Both the position numbers and the translations under genes were made by a program. The notes below the pieces were generated by a model. It was not told where the DNA came from. It worked only from the letters and a program-made list of their open reading frames with translations, and did not search any database. From Candidatus Nitrosopumilus limneticus (lineage in GTDB: Archaea > Thermoproteota > Nitrososphaeria > Nitrososphaerales > Nitrosopumilaceae): DNA of 64,000 bases. The DNA lies in contig JAHCGZ010000004.1 of assembly GCA_022117465.1 (NCBI GenBank), positions 79,355 to 143,354 of the forward strand, in the 5' to 3' direction. Within the stretch, counting starts at the first letter, position 1, and each line of letters starts with the position of its first letter. Below are positions 9,939 to 19,742 of this stretch, one piece after another.

Positions 9939-10246
9939 GCTGGATAAAAATTCCAATGAAGTTTACTGGAATTTGTATTGTTTGTAATGATAAAATTGAA
10001 ATCAATGAAATTGGATTATGGTCAAAAGGTATTGGTGTAAAACATGAAAAATGCGCTCAAATCAATGAATTGCAATGTATTGTGTGTGGTTCTCCAGCTG
10101 GATGTTCCCAATGTGAATTTCAAGATATTTGTGATATACCAAATGTATCTCAATTATGTATGTGCAAGAAATGTAGTGATGAGAAGGATTCTTTTAATTC
10201 ATATCAAAATTCATCTAATAAGAAATTTCCTATTTTAAATTCATAA
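9935..10246 (+). CDS. Small Cys-rich (putative zinc-binding) protein
   Basis: CIVC, CIVCG, CSQC, CMCKKC pairs. Confidence 0.75.
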   Translation: MSWIKIPMKFTGICIVCNDKIEINEIGLWSKGIGVKHEKCAQINELQCIVCGSPAGCSQCEFQDICDIPNVSQLCMCKKCSDEKDSFNSYQNSSNKKFPILNS

Positions 10247-10345
10247 TTTTGCTAAAATTAGTATTTTTTAATTTATCTCATTATCTGAAATTAAATTTAT
10301 TCAATCTAGATTAATATATGAAATCTAATTTGGTTAGATCACATT

Positions 10346-11893
10346 ATGCATTATGAAAAGATTGATAAATATACTAAAAATAATGATATCGCATTACAAG
10401 GCGGTGGCCAGGATAAAATTGCTGACCAACACGAGAAAGGTAAACTAACTGCCCGTGAAAGAATAGATCTTTTACTTGATGAGGGTACATTTGTAGAAAT
10501 TGATCCATTAACGACTCATCATTATTATGAATATGATATGCAAAAAAAGAAATTTTTTACTGATGGTGTAGTTGGTGGATATGGTAATGTCTCAGGACGT
10601 CAAATTTTTATTTTTGCATATGATTTCACTGTACTAGGTGGAACTCTTAGTCATATGGGAGCTAAAAAAATTACCAAATTAATGGATCATGCATTAAAAA
10701 CAGGATGTCCGATAATTGGAATTATGGATTCTGGTGGTGCTAGAATTCAAGAAGGAATTATGAGCTTAGATGGATTTGCTGACATTTTTTATCACAATCA
10801 ACTAGCTTCTGGCGTAATTCCACAAATTACTGCTAGTGTTGGTCCTTCTGCAGGCGGTTCTGTATATTCACCTGCTATGACTGATTTTGTCATAATGGTT
10901 GAAAAAATTGGAAGTATGTTTGTAACCGGACCTGATGTTGTTAAAACTGTTTTAGGTGAAGAAATTTCATTTGAAGAACTTGGTGGAGCAAATACACACG
11001 GTTCAAAAAGTGGTGTTGCACATTTTGTTGCTGAAAATGAATACCAATGTATGGATTATATTAAAAAATTAATTTCATTCTTACCTCAAAATAATACTGA
11101 ACAACCACCTAAACTTACAACTGATGATGATCCAAATAGATTAGATCATAATTTAATTAACATAATGCCAGAAAATCCTTTGCAACCATATGATATTAAA
11201 GAAATTATAAATTCAATTGTTGATAATCATGAATTCTTTGAAGTACATGAATTATTTGCACCAAATATTGTAATTGGATATGCCAGGTTAAATGGTAATG
11301 TTGTTGGAATTGTAGCCAATCAACCAATGCATCTTGCAGGTGCATTAGATATTGATTCATCAAACAAAGCATCACGTTTCATTAGATTCTGTGATTCATT
11401 TAATATTCCATTAATTACTTTAGTTGATACACCTGGTTACATGCCAGGTTCTAATCAGGAACATAACGGAATTATTCGACATGGAAGTAAATTGCTTTAT
11501 GCATATTGTGAAGCCACTGTTCCAAGAATTACTTTAGTTATTGGTAAGGCATATGGTGGTGCATACATTGCAATGGGAAGTAAAAATCTTAGAACTGATA
11601 TTAATTATGCATGGCCAACTGCAAAATGTGCTGTTTTAGGTGGCGAAGCAGCTGTAAAAATAATGAATAAAAAAGAACTTAATGCTTCGAAAGATCCTGA
11701 ATCTCTTAAAAAACAACTCATAGATGAATTTGCAGAAAAATTTGAAAATCCATATGTTGCTGCATCTCATGGAAGTATTGATAATGTAATTGATCCTGCT
11801 GAAACAAGACCTATGTTGATTAAAGCATTAGAAATGCTTGCAAATAAACGAGAAAAACAATTACCTCGAAAACATGGAAATATCAATTTGTGA
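10346..11893 (+). CDS. Acetyl-CoA/propionyl-CoA carboxylase carboxyltransferase subunit
   Basis: Carboxyltransferase motifs GGARIQEG, GPSAGGSVYSPA, DTPGYMPG, GKAYGGAYIAMGSK. Confidence 0.94.
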   Translation: MHYEKIDKYTKNNDIALQGGGQDKIADQHEKGKLTARERIDLLLDEGTFVEIDPLTTHHYYEYDMQKKKFFTDGVVGGYGNVSGRQIFIFAYDFTVLGGTLSHMGAKKITKLMDHALKTGCPIIGIMDSGGARIQEGIMSLDGFADIFYHNQLASGVIPQITASVGPSAGGSVYSPAMTDFVIMVEKIGSMFVTGPDVVKTVLGEEISFEELGGANTHGSKSGVAHFVAENEYQCMDYIKKLISFLPQNNTEQPPKLTTDDDPNRLDHNLINIMPENPLQPYDIKEIINSIVDNHEFFEVHELFAPNIVIGYARLNGNVVGIVANQPMHLAGALDIDSSNKASRFIRFCDSFNIPLITLVDTPGYMPGSNQEHNGIIRHGSKLLYAYCEATVPRITLVIGKAYGGAYIAMGSKNLRTDINYAWPTAKCAVLGGEAAVKIMNKKELNASKDPESLKKQLIDEFAEKFENPYVAASHGSIDNVIDPAETRPMLIKALEMLANKREKQLPRKHGNINL

Positions 11894-11899
11894 TTAAAG

Positions 11900-13387
11900 A
11901 TGATTGAGAAAGTACTTATCGCTAATCGGGGAGAAATTGCTTTACGTGTAATTAGAACTTGTAAAGCACTTGGAATTAAAACAGTTGCAGTATATTCTGA
12001 TGAAGATACAAATTCAATGCATGTAAAACAAGCAACTGAAGCATATCATATAGGTAAGGCAACTCCTGCAGAATCATATCTTAATCAGGAAAAAATTTTA
12101 GATGTAATGTTATCATCTGGTTCAGATTCAGTTCATCCAGGTTATGGTTTTCTTTCTGAAAATGATGATTTTGCAGCACTCTGTGAAAAAAATAAAATTA
12201 TTTTTATTGGTCCTTCTGCAGATTCTATGAATCTTTGTGGTGATAAAATGAAATGTAAAGATGCAATGTTAAAAGCTAAAGTTCCAACTGTACCTGGAAG
12301 TCCAGGTTTAGTCAAAGATGTAAATGATGCAGAAAAAATTGCCAATAAAATTGGTTATCCTGTAATGTTAAAATCTGTTTTTGGTGGAGGCGGTCGTGGA
12401 ATTAGAATTGTAACTAATGATAAAGAATTACGTACTGGTTATGAATCTGTAACTGGTGAATCTATTGCGGCAGTAGGTAAATCTGCAATCTTAGTTGAAA
12501 AATTCTTAGAAAAAACAAGACATATTGAATATCAATTTGCTAGAGATACACAAGGTAATGCTGTTCACATTTTTGAAAGAGAATGTTCTATTCAAAGACG
12601 AAATCAAAAATTAATTGAACAAACTCCATCTCCAATTGTTGATGAAGAAACTAGATCACGTATCGGTCAATTAGTTGTTAATGCTGCACATGCAGTTGGT
12701 TATACTAATTTAGGTACTGCTGAATTCTTAAGAGCAGATAATGGTGAATTTTATTTTATAGAAATTAATGCTAGATTACAAGTTGAACATCCAATAACTG
12801 AATTTGTATCTGGCTTAGACTTAGTAAAATTACAATTAGACATAGCAAATGGGGAACCAATTCCATTCAAACAAAGTGATCTAAAAATGAATGGATATGC
12901 AATAGAATGTAGAATAAATGCTGAAGATACATTCATGGATTTTGCTCCTTCCACTGGACCTGTTCCAGATGTAACTATTCCTGCAGGACCAAGTGTTAGG
13001 TGTGACACTTATCTTTATCCTGGATGCACAGTTTCACCCTATTATGATTCACTTATGGCAAAACTTGTGACGTGGGGTCAAACATTTGAAGAATCTAGGA
13101 CTAGAATGATTTCTGCATTAAATGACTTTTACATTCAAGGTGTCGAAACATCAATTCCTTTGTATAAAACAATCTTAAATTCTGACGAATACAAAAATGG
13201 TGAACTATCTACTGATTTCTTAAAACGTCATGATATGATTAATAGATTAAAAAAAGATCTTCAAACTGAAAAAGAAAATAAAACTGATGCAGCTTTGGCT
13301 GCTGCAATAATTCATTCTGAATATTTTAAGAGTCGTATACAAAATACTAATACTCATAATTCTCACTGGAAAAATAAATTGGATTGA
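11900..13387 (+). CDS. accC: Acyl-CoA carboxylase, biotin carboxylase subunit
   Basis: KVLIANRGEIALRVIRTCK, GGGGRGIRIV, EINARLQVEHPITE. Confidence 0.95.
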   Translation: MIEKVLIANRGEIALRVIRTCKALGIKTVAVYSDEDTNSMHVKQATEAYHIGKATPAESYLNQEKILDVMLSSGSDSVHPGYGFLSENDDFAALCEKNKIIFIGPSADSMNLCGDKMKCKDAMLKAKVPTVPGSPGLVKDVNDAEKIANKIGYPVMLKSVFGGGGRGIRIVTNDKELRTGYESVTGESIAAVGKSAILVEKFLEKTRHIEYQFARDTQGNAVHIFERECSIQRRNQKLIEQTPSPIVDEETRSRIGQLVVNAAHAVGYTNLGTAEFLRADNGEFYFIEINARLQVEHPITEFVSGLDLVKLQLDIANGEPIPFKQSDLKMNGYAIECRINAEDTFMDFAPSTGPVPDVTIPAGPSVRCDTYLYPGCTVSPYYDSLMAKLVTWGQTFEESRTRMISALNDFYIQGVETSIPLYKTILNSDEYKNGELSTDFLKRHDMINRLKKDLQTEKENKTDAALAAAIIHSEYFKSRIQNTNTHNSHWKNKLD

Positions 13388-13391
13388 TAAT

Positions 13392-13907
13392 ATGGCAAAT
13401 TATAAAATAAAAGATATTAAAAAATTATTTAATGGAAAAATTATACAAAAACTTGGAAATAATGATTATCTAATTAAAATTAATGATAATGAGCATAAAT
13501 TAAAAATAATTAGTATGAATTCAAATGAGATTGAATTTATTTTAGATCAACAATATCATAAAGCAAAATATCTTGAACAATCAACAAATGAAATGAATAT
13601 TGTAATTGATAATGTTCCAATTACTATCAATTTACATACTCATTATGATGAAATTGTTTACAAAAATTCTGGTGGCGGTGGTTCTGGCATAATACAAAAA
13701 TCACTAAAAAGTCAAATTCCTGGAAAAGTAGTTTCAATTTCGGTTGCACATGGAGATTCTGTTAAGAAAGGTGATGTTGTTTGCACTTTAGAATCTATGA
13801 AAATGCAAGTTACGGTTAAAGCACACAAAGATGGAATTGTAAAAAATATCAAAGCTAAAGAAACAGGAACTGTTGCTAAAGGCGATATAATTGCTGATAT
13901 AGAATAA
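13392..13907 (+). CDS. Biotin carboxyl carrier protein
   Basis: Biotinylation motif ESMKMQ near the C-terminus; downstream of accC. Confidence 0.92.
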   Translation: MANYKIKDIKKLFNGKIIQKLGNNDYLIKINDNEHKLKIISMNSNEIEFILDQQYHKAKYLEQSTNEMNIVIDNVPITINLHTHYDEIVYKNSGGGGSGIIQKSLKSQIPGKVVSISVAHGDSVKKGDVVCTLESMKMQVTVKAHKDGIVKNIKAKETGTVAKGDIIADIE

Positions 13908-13917
13908 AAAAAATTAT

Positions 13918-14382
13918 TTATTTTAAAAAGTTTTTAATTTCATCATAATTTGGTTCTTTTAATGGATTCTCTGATACCCATTTGTAACCAATTTTTCCAT
14001 CTTCCATAATTATGAATACAGAACGTTTTGCTGCATTGTAATCTTTGATGTGTAATAGATCTTTTAACAGAATATCATATTCTTTGATAGTTTTACTTGT
14101 ATAATCACCTAATAGTGGAAAATTGAAGTTATTTTTTTCTGCAAATGCTTTGTTTGCAAAAGGACCATCATTGCTAATTGCAATTATTTGTGCCCCCATA
14201 TCTGAAATTTCTTTCCATGAATCTCTAAAAGTACATAATTCTGCTTCACATACTGGCGAACTGGCTGCAACTATGAAAGATAATACAATTTTTTTACCCT
14301 TAAATTCATCTAAAGTTCTCATTTTTAATTCTGTGTCAGGAAGTTCAAAATTTGGTGCAAAATCGCCTACATTTATTGTCAT
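13918..14382 (-). CDS. Peroxiredoxin (AhpC/TSA, PrxQ/Bcp-like)
   Basis: GDFAPNFELPD start and SSPVCEAELCTFRD peroxidatic Cys context. Confidence 0.88.
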   Translation of the reverse strand: MTINVGDFAPNFELPDTELKMRTLDEFKGKKIVLSFIVAASSPVCEAELCTFRDSWKEISDMGAQIIAISNDGPFANKAFAEKNNFNFPLLGDYTSKTIKEYDILLKDLLHIKDYNAAKRSVFIIMEDGKIGYKWVSENPLKEPNYDEIKNFLK

Positions 14383-14495
14383 AATCTGTGCTGTACAATT
14401 ATCCTATTAATTACTTTACAACAATTATTTTTAAAAACACTTGATCGAAAAAACGAGGTAACCTTATTATACAAAACTTAGGGATCAAAGCTAAA

Positions 14496-14870
14496 TTGGT
14501 CGGAGAAATAGCGGGCAATTACAGTACCGTAGTATTGATGTTTGGATTTGCAGTAGCTGCAATGGCACCCACATTATTAATTTCACGAATGATATCACCT
14601 CGTAAAAAAAGTAATCCTGTAAAATTTTTGCCAATGGAATGTGGACAAGTACCAAGCGGTGAAGGAAGAACTCATTTTATGATGCAGTATTATCCGTATA
14701 TTTTGATGTTTGTCATTTTTGATGTTGTAGCAATTTTCTTATATGCTTGGGGCAGTTCTCTTTTGGAACTTCCAAAAAATGCAACTTTGCCAATGATGGG
14801 ATTTTTGGGAATTATATTTGGAGCAATGTCATTTGCACTGTATCAATCAGGGAGACGAAGAATATGGTAG
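14496..14870 (+). CDS. nuoA: NADH dehydrogenase-like complex subunit A
   Basis: PMECGQVPSGEGRTHFMMQYYPYILMFVIFDVVAIFLYAW. Confidence 0.92.
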   Translation: MVGEIAGNYSTVVLMFGFAVAAMAPTLLISRMISPRKKSNPVKFLPMECGQVPSGEGRTHFMMQYYPYILMFVIFDVVAIFLYAWGSSLLELPKNATLPMMGFLGIIFGAMSFALYQSGRRRIW

Positions 14871-14898
14871 TTATTTATAGAATTAATGTTAATGGTGG

Positions 14899-15435
14899 AT
14901 GGGAATAAAATTGCTTAAAGATTTAGTAACACCAGAAAATGCAAATGTCTTCATAGGAAAACTGGGTGATATTTTAGAAAAAGCAATTGACAAACCATTG
15001 GGCTATGCTATCAATTGGGGTAGAATTTGGTCACTTTGGCCTGTGCATATTGAAACAGCTTGTTGTAGTGTTGAGTTTGGAGCAGCATCTAGTCCTAGAT
15101 ATGATGTTGAAAGATTTGGTATCATTGAAGCATTTGGTTCACTTAGACAATGTGATCTAATTGTTGTTCAAGGAACTATCACACGAAAAATGGCTCCACG
15201 TCTTAGATTAGTTTATGATCAAATGCCAGAACCAAAATATGTGATTGCTATGGGTGCTTGCGCAATTACTGGAGGATTGTATTTTGATTCATACAATGTA
15301 CTTCCAGGAATTGATGGAGTTCTTCCAGTTGATGTTTATGTTCCAGGTTGTCCGCCTAGACCTGAAACTCTTATCCAAGGTTGTATTTTGTTACAAGAAA
15401 AAATTAAGAGAATGAAGGCTAGGAAGTTTGTATAA
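14899..15435 (+). CDS. nuoB: NADH dehydrogenase-like complex subunit B
   Basis: TACCSVEFGA, GACAITGG, VPGCPPRPE. Confidence 0.96.
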   Translation: MGIKLLKDLVTPENANVFIGKLGDILEKAIDKPLGYAINWGRIWSLWPVHIETACCSVEFGAASSPRYDVERFGIIEAFGSLRQCDLIVVQGTITRKMAPRLRLVYDQMPEPKYVIAMGACAITGGLYFDSYNVLPGIDGVLPVDVYVPGCPPRPETLIQGCILLQEKIKRMKARKFV

Positions 15436-16016
15436 TGAGTACTGATGCAGAGCAAATTACTACTGAAGAAAAATCAGCCGATGAAAAACCAGTAGCAAAA
15501 CCAGTGGTAAAATCTGTACAAGTTCCTGCATTTGAAAAGAGTATTTCTGATAAAGTGGTTGAAAAATTTGGTGATAAAATTAAAGTTGAATTTATTAAAG
15601 AAAATAGAGTTGGAATTAAAGTTAGCAGAGAAGACGTTCATGATGTAGCTGAATTTATTCGAGATGGGCTGAATTATGATCACGTAGAATCTGTTTCTGG
15701 TGTAGATTATCCACAGGATAAAGAAATTGAAGTTGTTTATCATATTGGTTCTTATTCAGATTCATCTTTGGCTAAGCAAATTCTTGTTTTAGCAACTAGA
15801 GCACAAAGAGAAGAAAACCCAATTCCTGGAAAAGATGCAACAAAATTGCCATCTCTTAGAGATATATTCTACAGTGTAGAATTCCATGAAAGAGAAGTTT
15901 TTGAAATGTTTGGAGTTTACTTTACTGGTCATCCTGATAATAGACGATTACTTTTGCCAGAAGATTGGGCAGATTTACCACCTCTCAGAAAAGACTTTGC
16001 AATAAAAGGGCGATAG
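15435..16016 (+). CDS. nuoC: NADH dehydrogenase-like complex subunit C
   Basis: FHEREVFEMFGVYFTGHPDNRRLLLPEDW. Confidence 0.94.
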   Translation: MSTDAEQITTEEKSADEKPVAKPVVKSVQVPAFEKSISDKVVEKFGDKIKVEFIKENRVGIKVSREDVHDVAEFIRDGLNYDHVESVSGVDYPQDKEIEVVYHIGSYSDSSLAKQILVLATRAQREENPIPGKDATKLPSLRDIFYSVEFHEREVFEMFGVYFTGHPDNRRLLLPEDWADLPPLRKDFAIKGR

Positions 16017-16018
16017 AT

Positions 16019-17155
16019 ATGACAGTAGAATTACCTCCTGGATTAGCACTCCAAAAAGTTGACGAGAGAATTATGACTCTTAATGTAGGACCTCAACATC
16101 CTGGTTCCGGACATATGAGAATCATTGTACAAATTGATGGCGATTACATTGTTGCATGTGATCCTGATCCAGGTTATGTACATCGTGGAGAAGAAAAAAT
16201 GGCTGAATATAGAAATTATATAACAAACATTCCTCATTTAGAAAGACCTGTAATTCACGATTCTTGTAATGCTCTTTATCCTTATGTCTTGGGTGTTGAG
16301 GATCTACTTGGTATTGAAGTTACTGAACGTGCAAAATATGTTCGAGTAATTTGTTCTGAACTAAATCGTTGTATCTATACAATGTACTGGCTTGCTATCT
16401 ATGGAATATTCTTAGGTCATTCTACAATGTTTATGTGGCCCGCAGGTGATCGTGAACTCTTAATTGATCTTATGGAAAAAATTAGTGGTGCAAGAGTAAC
16501 ACATTCACATTTTGTTCCAGGTGGAGTTAGAAATGATTTACCTCCAAACTTTGAAGAAGTATGTTTACGTCAAGTAAATTATTTTGAAAAACGTATCAAA
16601 GAATATGCTGCAGTATTTTATGATAACCCAATTTTAATTTCAAGAACTCAAGATACTGGTGTACTTTCTCGTGAAGATGCAATTAGACTTGGAACAACTG
16701 GTTCCGTATTGCGTGCAAGTGGAGTTGATTATGATCTTAGACAAAAAGAACCATATGATGTTTATGAAGAATTGGATGTTCACACTAATGTAATGAAAGA
16801 AGGTGACTCTTATGCAAGATCTAAAGTTCCATGGCTTGATATGATGGAGAGTTGCAATATAATTCGACAAGCATTACAAAAAATGCCAAAATCAGGTTCT
16901 GTTAGAGTTAAACTAAAGCCAAACCCAAAAGGTAAAGGACTTGACTCCGTATACAAGCGTGTAGAATCCGGTAGAGGTTCTTTAGGATGCTATATTGTTT
17001 CTGATGGAAAAGTTGAACCATATAGACTAAAACTTAGTGTTGGTTCATTTAGAAATCTAATTGCATTACCATATCTTCTAAAAGGTGAAAAACTAGGTAA
17101 CATGCCATCTGTTTATTGGAGTCTTAATTATTGGCCAGTAGAGGCAGACCGATAA
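16019..17155 (+). CDS. nuoD: NADH dehydrogenase-like complex subunit D
   Basis: NVGPQHPGSGHMR; ATG at 16019 after the nuoC stop. Confidence 0.95.
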   Translation: MTVELPPGLALQKVDERIMTLNVGPQHPGSGHMRIIVQIDGDYIVACDPDPGYVHRGEEKMAEYRNYITNIPHLERPVIHDSCNALYPYVLGVEDLLGIEVTERAKYVRVICSELNRCIYTMYWLAIYGIFLGHSTMFMWPAGDRELLIDLMEKISGARVTHSHFVPGGVRNDLPPNFEEVCLRQVNYFEKRIKEYAAVFYDNPILISRTQDTGVLSREDAIRLGTTGSVLRASGVDYDLRQKEPYDVYEELDVHTNVMKEGDSYARSKVPWLDMMESCNIIRQALQKMPKSGSVRVKLKPNPKGKGLDSVYKRVESGRGSLGCYIVSDGKVEPYRLKLSVGSFRNLIALPYLLKGEKLGNMPSVYWSLNYWPVEADR

Positions 17156-18454
17156 ATGTCTGTTATTGCACCAAATTTCAAACTTAGTGGATTTATCAAG
17201 GCTATAATTAATGATGCCGTATGGTTCCTTTTGATATTTTCATTAATTGGTTTTCCACTTGTTATGATGGTTTTATTTGTAATTCCAATGCCAGTTATTG
17301 ATGGAGAATTGCTTACACCATTTCTTGCATTTACTTACTTGGCGGATCCATCACGTACTCTTCCAATTGTTCAAGCCTTTATGACAACTGACATGTTTAA
17401 AATAATGGCATTTCCGGGATTTGGTTTTGCTGCATTGTTAGCTGCTGGAACAATTTTCCTTGAAAGAAAACTGCTTGCAAAATTACAACTAAGAGTCGGT
17501 CCTTTTTACTGTGGAAAAGTTGAAGGTATTTTACAATTATTGGGTGATGGTCTAAAATTAATTTCTAAAGAAATTATTATTCCTGCAAAAGCTGACAAGC
17601 CTATTTTCTGGGCAGCACCTGTTCTATTTGTTGCATCTGCAGCAGCGTTTGTTGCATTAATTCCAGTTGCACCAGGTTGGGTTGTCGCAGATGTAGATAT
17701 GGGATTACTTGCTGTCTTTGCAGTAATTGGATTTTTCCCAATTGTAACAATTCTTTCTGCATGGTCTGCAAACAGTAAATTTCCATTCATTGGAGGAATT
17801 CGTGCTCTATTTCAAATGGTTTCATTTGAAATTCCATTAATTCTATCTCTGTTGGGAGTTGTAATGGTTACTGGTACTCTTAATTTATCTGAAATTGCTG
17901 CTAGTCAATCTAGTTTCCCTTGGATTCTCTTTTTACCCGTTGGTGCAATTGTATTTTTTATTACGATGTTAGCTGAATTAGAAAGAATTCCATTTGATTT
18001 ACCCGAGGCAGAGAGTGAAATTGTAGCTGGATGGTTAACTGAATTATCTGGAATGATGTATGGACTTGTTCAATTGGGAACATATCTCAAACTTTATGCA
18101 TTTGCAGCATTGTTTGTTGTTTTATTCCTTGGTGGATGGAATGGCCCAATGGTTGTACCACCATTCCCTATGGAGATTGCTACTGAAGGAATAGAAATTG
18201 GTCCTATAACTGCAAAGATTGCTGGATTACCATTATTTGATCAAGAAATGCTTAATGGAATATTTTGGTTTGTTTTAAAGACTGTAGCTGTTATAATTTT
18301 CATATTATTGCCAAGAGGTGTTTTCCCAAGAGTTAGAGTTGATATATTACTAAATCTTGGTTGGACTAAATTGATCGGTCTTGCATTTGTTAACATCTTT
18401 ATTGCACTAGCTTTGGTTTACGCTGGAGTGCTAGGACCAGGAGGCTTACAATGA
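17156..18454 (+). CDS. nuoH: NADH dehydrogenase-like complex subunit H
   Basis: ERKLLAKLQLRVGPFYCGKVEGILQLLGDGLKLISKE; ERIPFDLPEAESEIVAG. Confidence 0.96.
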   Translation: MSVIAPNFKLSGFIKAIINDAVWFLLIFSLIGFPLVMMVLFVIPMPVIDGELLTPFLAFTYLADPSRTLPIVQAFMTTDMFKIMAFPGFGFAALLAAGTIFLERKLLAKLQLRVGPFYCGKVEGILQLLGDGLKLISKEIIIPAKADKPIFWAAPVLFVASAAAFVALIPVAPGWVVADVDMGLLAVFAVIGFFPIVTILSAWSANSKFPFIGGIRALFQMVSFEIPLILSLLGVVMVTGTLNLSEIAASQSSFPWILFLPVGAIVFFITMLAELERIPFDLPEAESEIVAGWLTELSGMMYGLVQLGTYLKLYAFAALFVVLFLGGWNGPMVVPPFPMEIATEGIEIGPITAKIAGLPLFDQEMLNGIFWFVLKTVAVIIFILLPRGVFPRVRVDILLNLGWTKLIGLAFVNIFIALALVYAGVLGPGGLQ

Positions 18455-18951
18455 CAAATACTGCTACAGGCATAATTCGTGCATTAAATTCTGGAATTAA
18501 ACATATTGCGACAAAAAGATTTACTCTTCGTTATCCTGAAGAAAAACTAAAGTTTGTAGGCGATGGTTATCAATTTGATCCTTCTACTGGTGTTGGTATT
18601 GCTGGATTAAAGGGTCGTCATATGTTATTTCATGATCACTGTACTGGATGTCAATTATGTTCTATTGCATGTGAAGGAGTTGCTGAAGCAATTGCTATGG
18701 TTAAAGTTCCAGATCAACAACAACAAAATAAAAAATCCATCATGCCACAAATTGATTATGGCAAATGTGTTTTTTGTGGTTTATGTGTTGACGCATGTCC
18801 ATTTTATGCACTTTACATGACTAATGATTATGAATTATCTTCATTTAGTAAAGAAGGTTTGATCTATACACCTGCACAACTTGCAGTTAAACCATATGTT
18901 GAACAAGATAGTGAAATTATAATTACAAAGTGGGGAGCAACTCATGGCTGA
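18451..18951 (+). CDS. nuoI: NADH dehydrogenase-like complex subunit I (2x4Fe-4S)
   Basis: CTGCQLCSIAC and CVFCGLCVDACP clusters. Confidence 0.94.
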   Translation: MTNTATGIIRALNSGIKHIATKRFTLRYPEEKLKFVGDGYQFDPSTGVGIAGLKGRHMLFHDHCTGCQLCSIACEGVAEAIAMVKVPDQQQQNKKSIMPQIDYGKCVFCGLCVDACPFYALYMTNDYELSSFSKEGLIYTPAQLAVKPYVEQDSEIIITKWGATHG

Positions 18952-19456
18952 TGCTGCATTTCTTGCATTAACTGTAATTACAATTGGTTCTTCAATTGCA
19001 GCACTTGAAATGAGATCATTAATTTATGGTTCAATTGCATTAATGGGAACTCTTGGAGGTATTGCTGGATTCTTCTTTTTGCTTGATGCACCATTTGTTG
19101 CATTGTTTCAATTAGCAGTTTATGTTGGTTCAATTGCTGTCTTAATTCTATTTACTGTTATGCTTGTAAAGAGAGAACTCATCTTTAAAAAAATTGAAGA
19201 TAAAAGAAGAAAATTTGCAGGAATTGGTTTAATGTTAGTTATCATGGTATCACTTGGTGCTGTATTCTTAGATTCTGGAATTAAAACAATAACTACTGAT
19301 GAATCTCCAGTTGATTTTAGAGATATTGGTATAGACTTTGTAACATATTATTGGCCAGCATTAATTTTGATGGGTTTAATTTTAGCAGGCTCCGTAACTG
19401 GTGCATTAATTTTAGCAAGAAGAGAGGATGTAGAAAATGACCAACGAATTAGTTGA
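18944..19456 (+). CDS. nuoJ: NADH dehydrogenase-like complex subunit J
   Basis: TM protein with FQLAVYVGSIAVLILFTVMLVKRE between nuoI and nuoK. Confidence 0.92.
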   Translation: MADAAFLALTVITIGSSIAALEMRSLIYGSIALMGTLGGIAGFFFLLDAPFVALFQLAVYVGSIAVLILFTVMLVKRELIFKKIEDKRRKFAGIGLMLVIMVSLGAVFLDSGIKTITTDESPVDFRDIGIDFVTYYWPALILMGLILAGSVTGALILARREDVENDQRIS

Positions 19457-19742
19457 TTTTACATTAGTTTCTGTTGCTTTATTGGCAATAGGAATTTACG
19501 GCCTTGCAGTAAAACGTAATTTCATTAGAATGTTATTTGCAGTTGAAATTATTATTAATGCAGCAAATCTTAATCTTGTAGCATTTGGTAGATTTCTACC
19601 TCATAGTGGAGGTCAAACTTTAGCTCTATTTTCTATAGCAATTGCAGCAGCCGAAGTAGCTGTAGGACTATCCTTGATTATTGTAGCATACCGTATGTAT
19701 CAAAATGTTGATATCGCTGACTTCAGGAGTTTGAGAGGATAA
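19437..19742 (+). CDS. nuoK: NADH dehydrogenase-like complex subunit K
   Basis: GLAVKRNFIRMLFAVEIIINAANLNLVAFG; AEVAVGLSLI. Confidence 0.93.
   Translation: MTNELVDFTLVSVALLAIGIYGLAVKRNFIRMLFAVEIIINAANLNLVAFGRFLPHSGGQTLALFSIAIAAAEVAVGLSLIIVAYRMYQNVDIADFRSLRG

Noticed and set aside
10346-13907. Acyl-CoA carboxylase trio considered as evidence for bacterial-type fatty acid synthesis
   Set aside because: In this lineage the bifunctional acetyl/propionyl-CoA carboxylase is the known 3HP/4HB cycle enzyme; gene content here is ordinary
15474-15743. 89-aa minus-strand ORF rich in Asn/Phe/Ile
   Set aside because: Antisense of nuoC, low-complexity composition
17506-17790. 94-aa minus-strand ORF within nuoH
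   Set aside because: Antisense frame of an unambiguous NuoH gene
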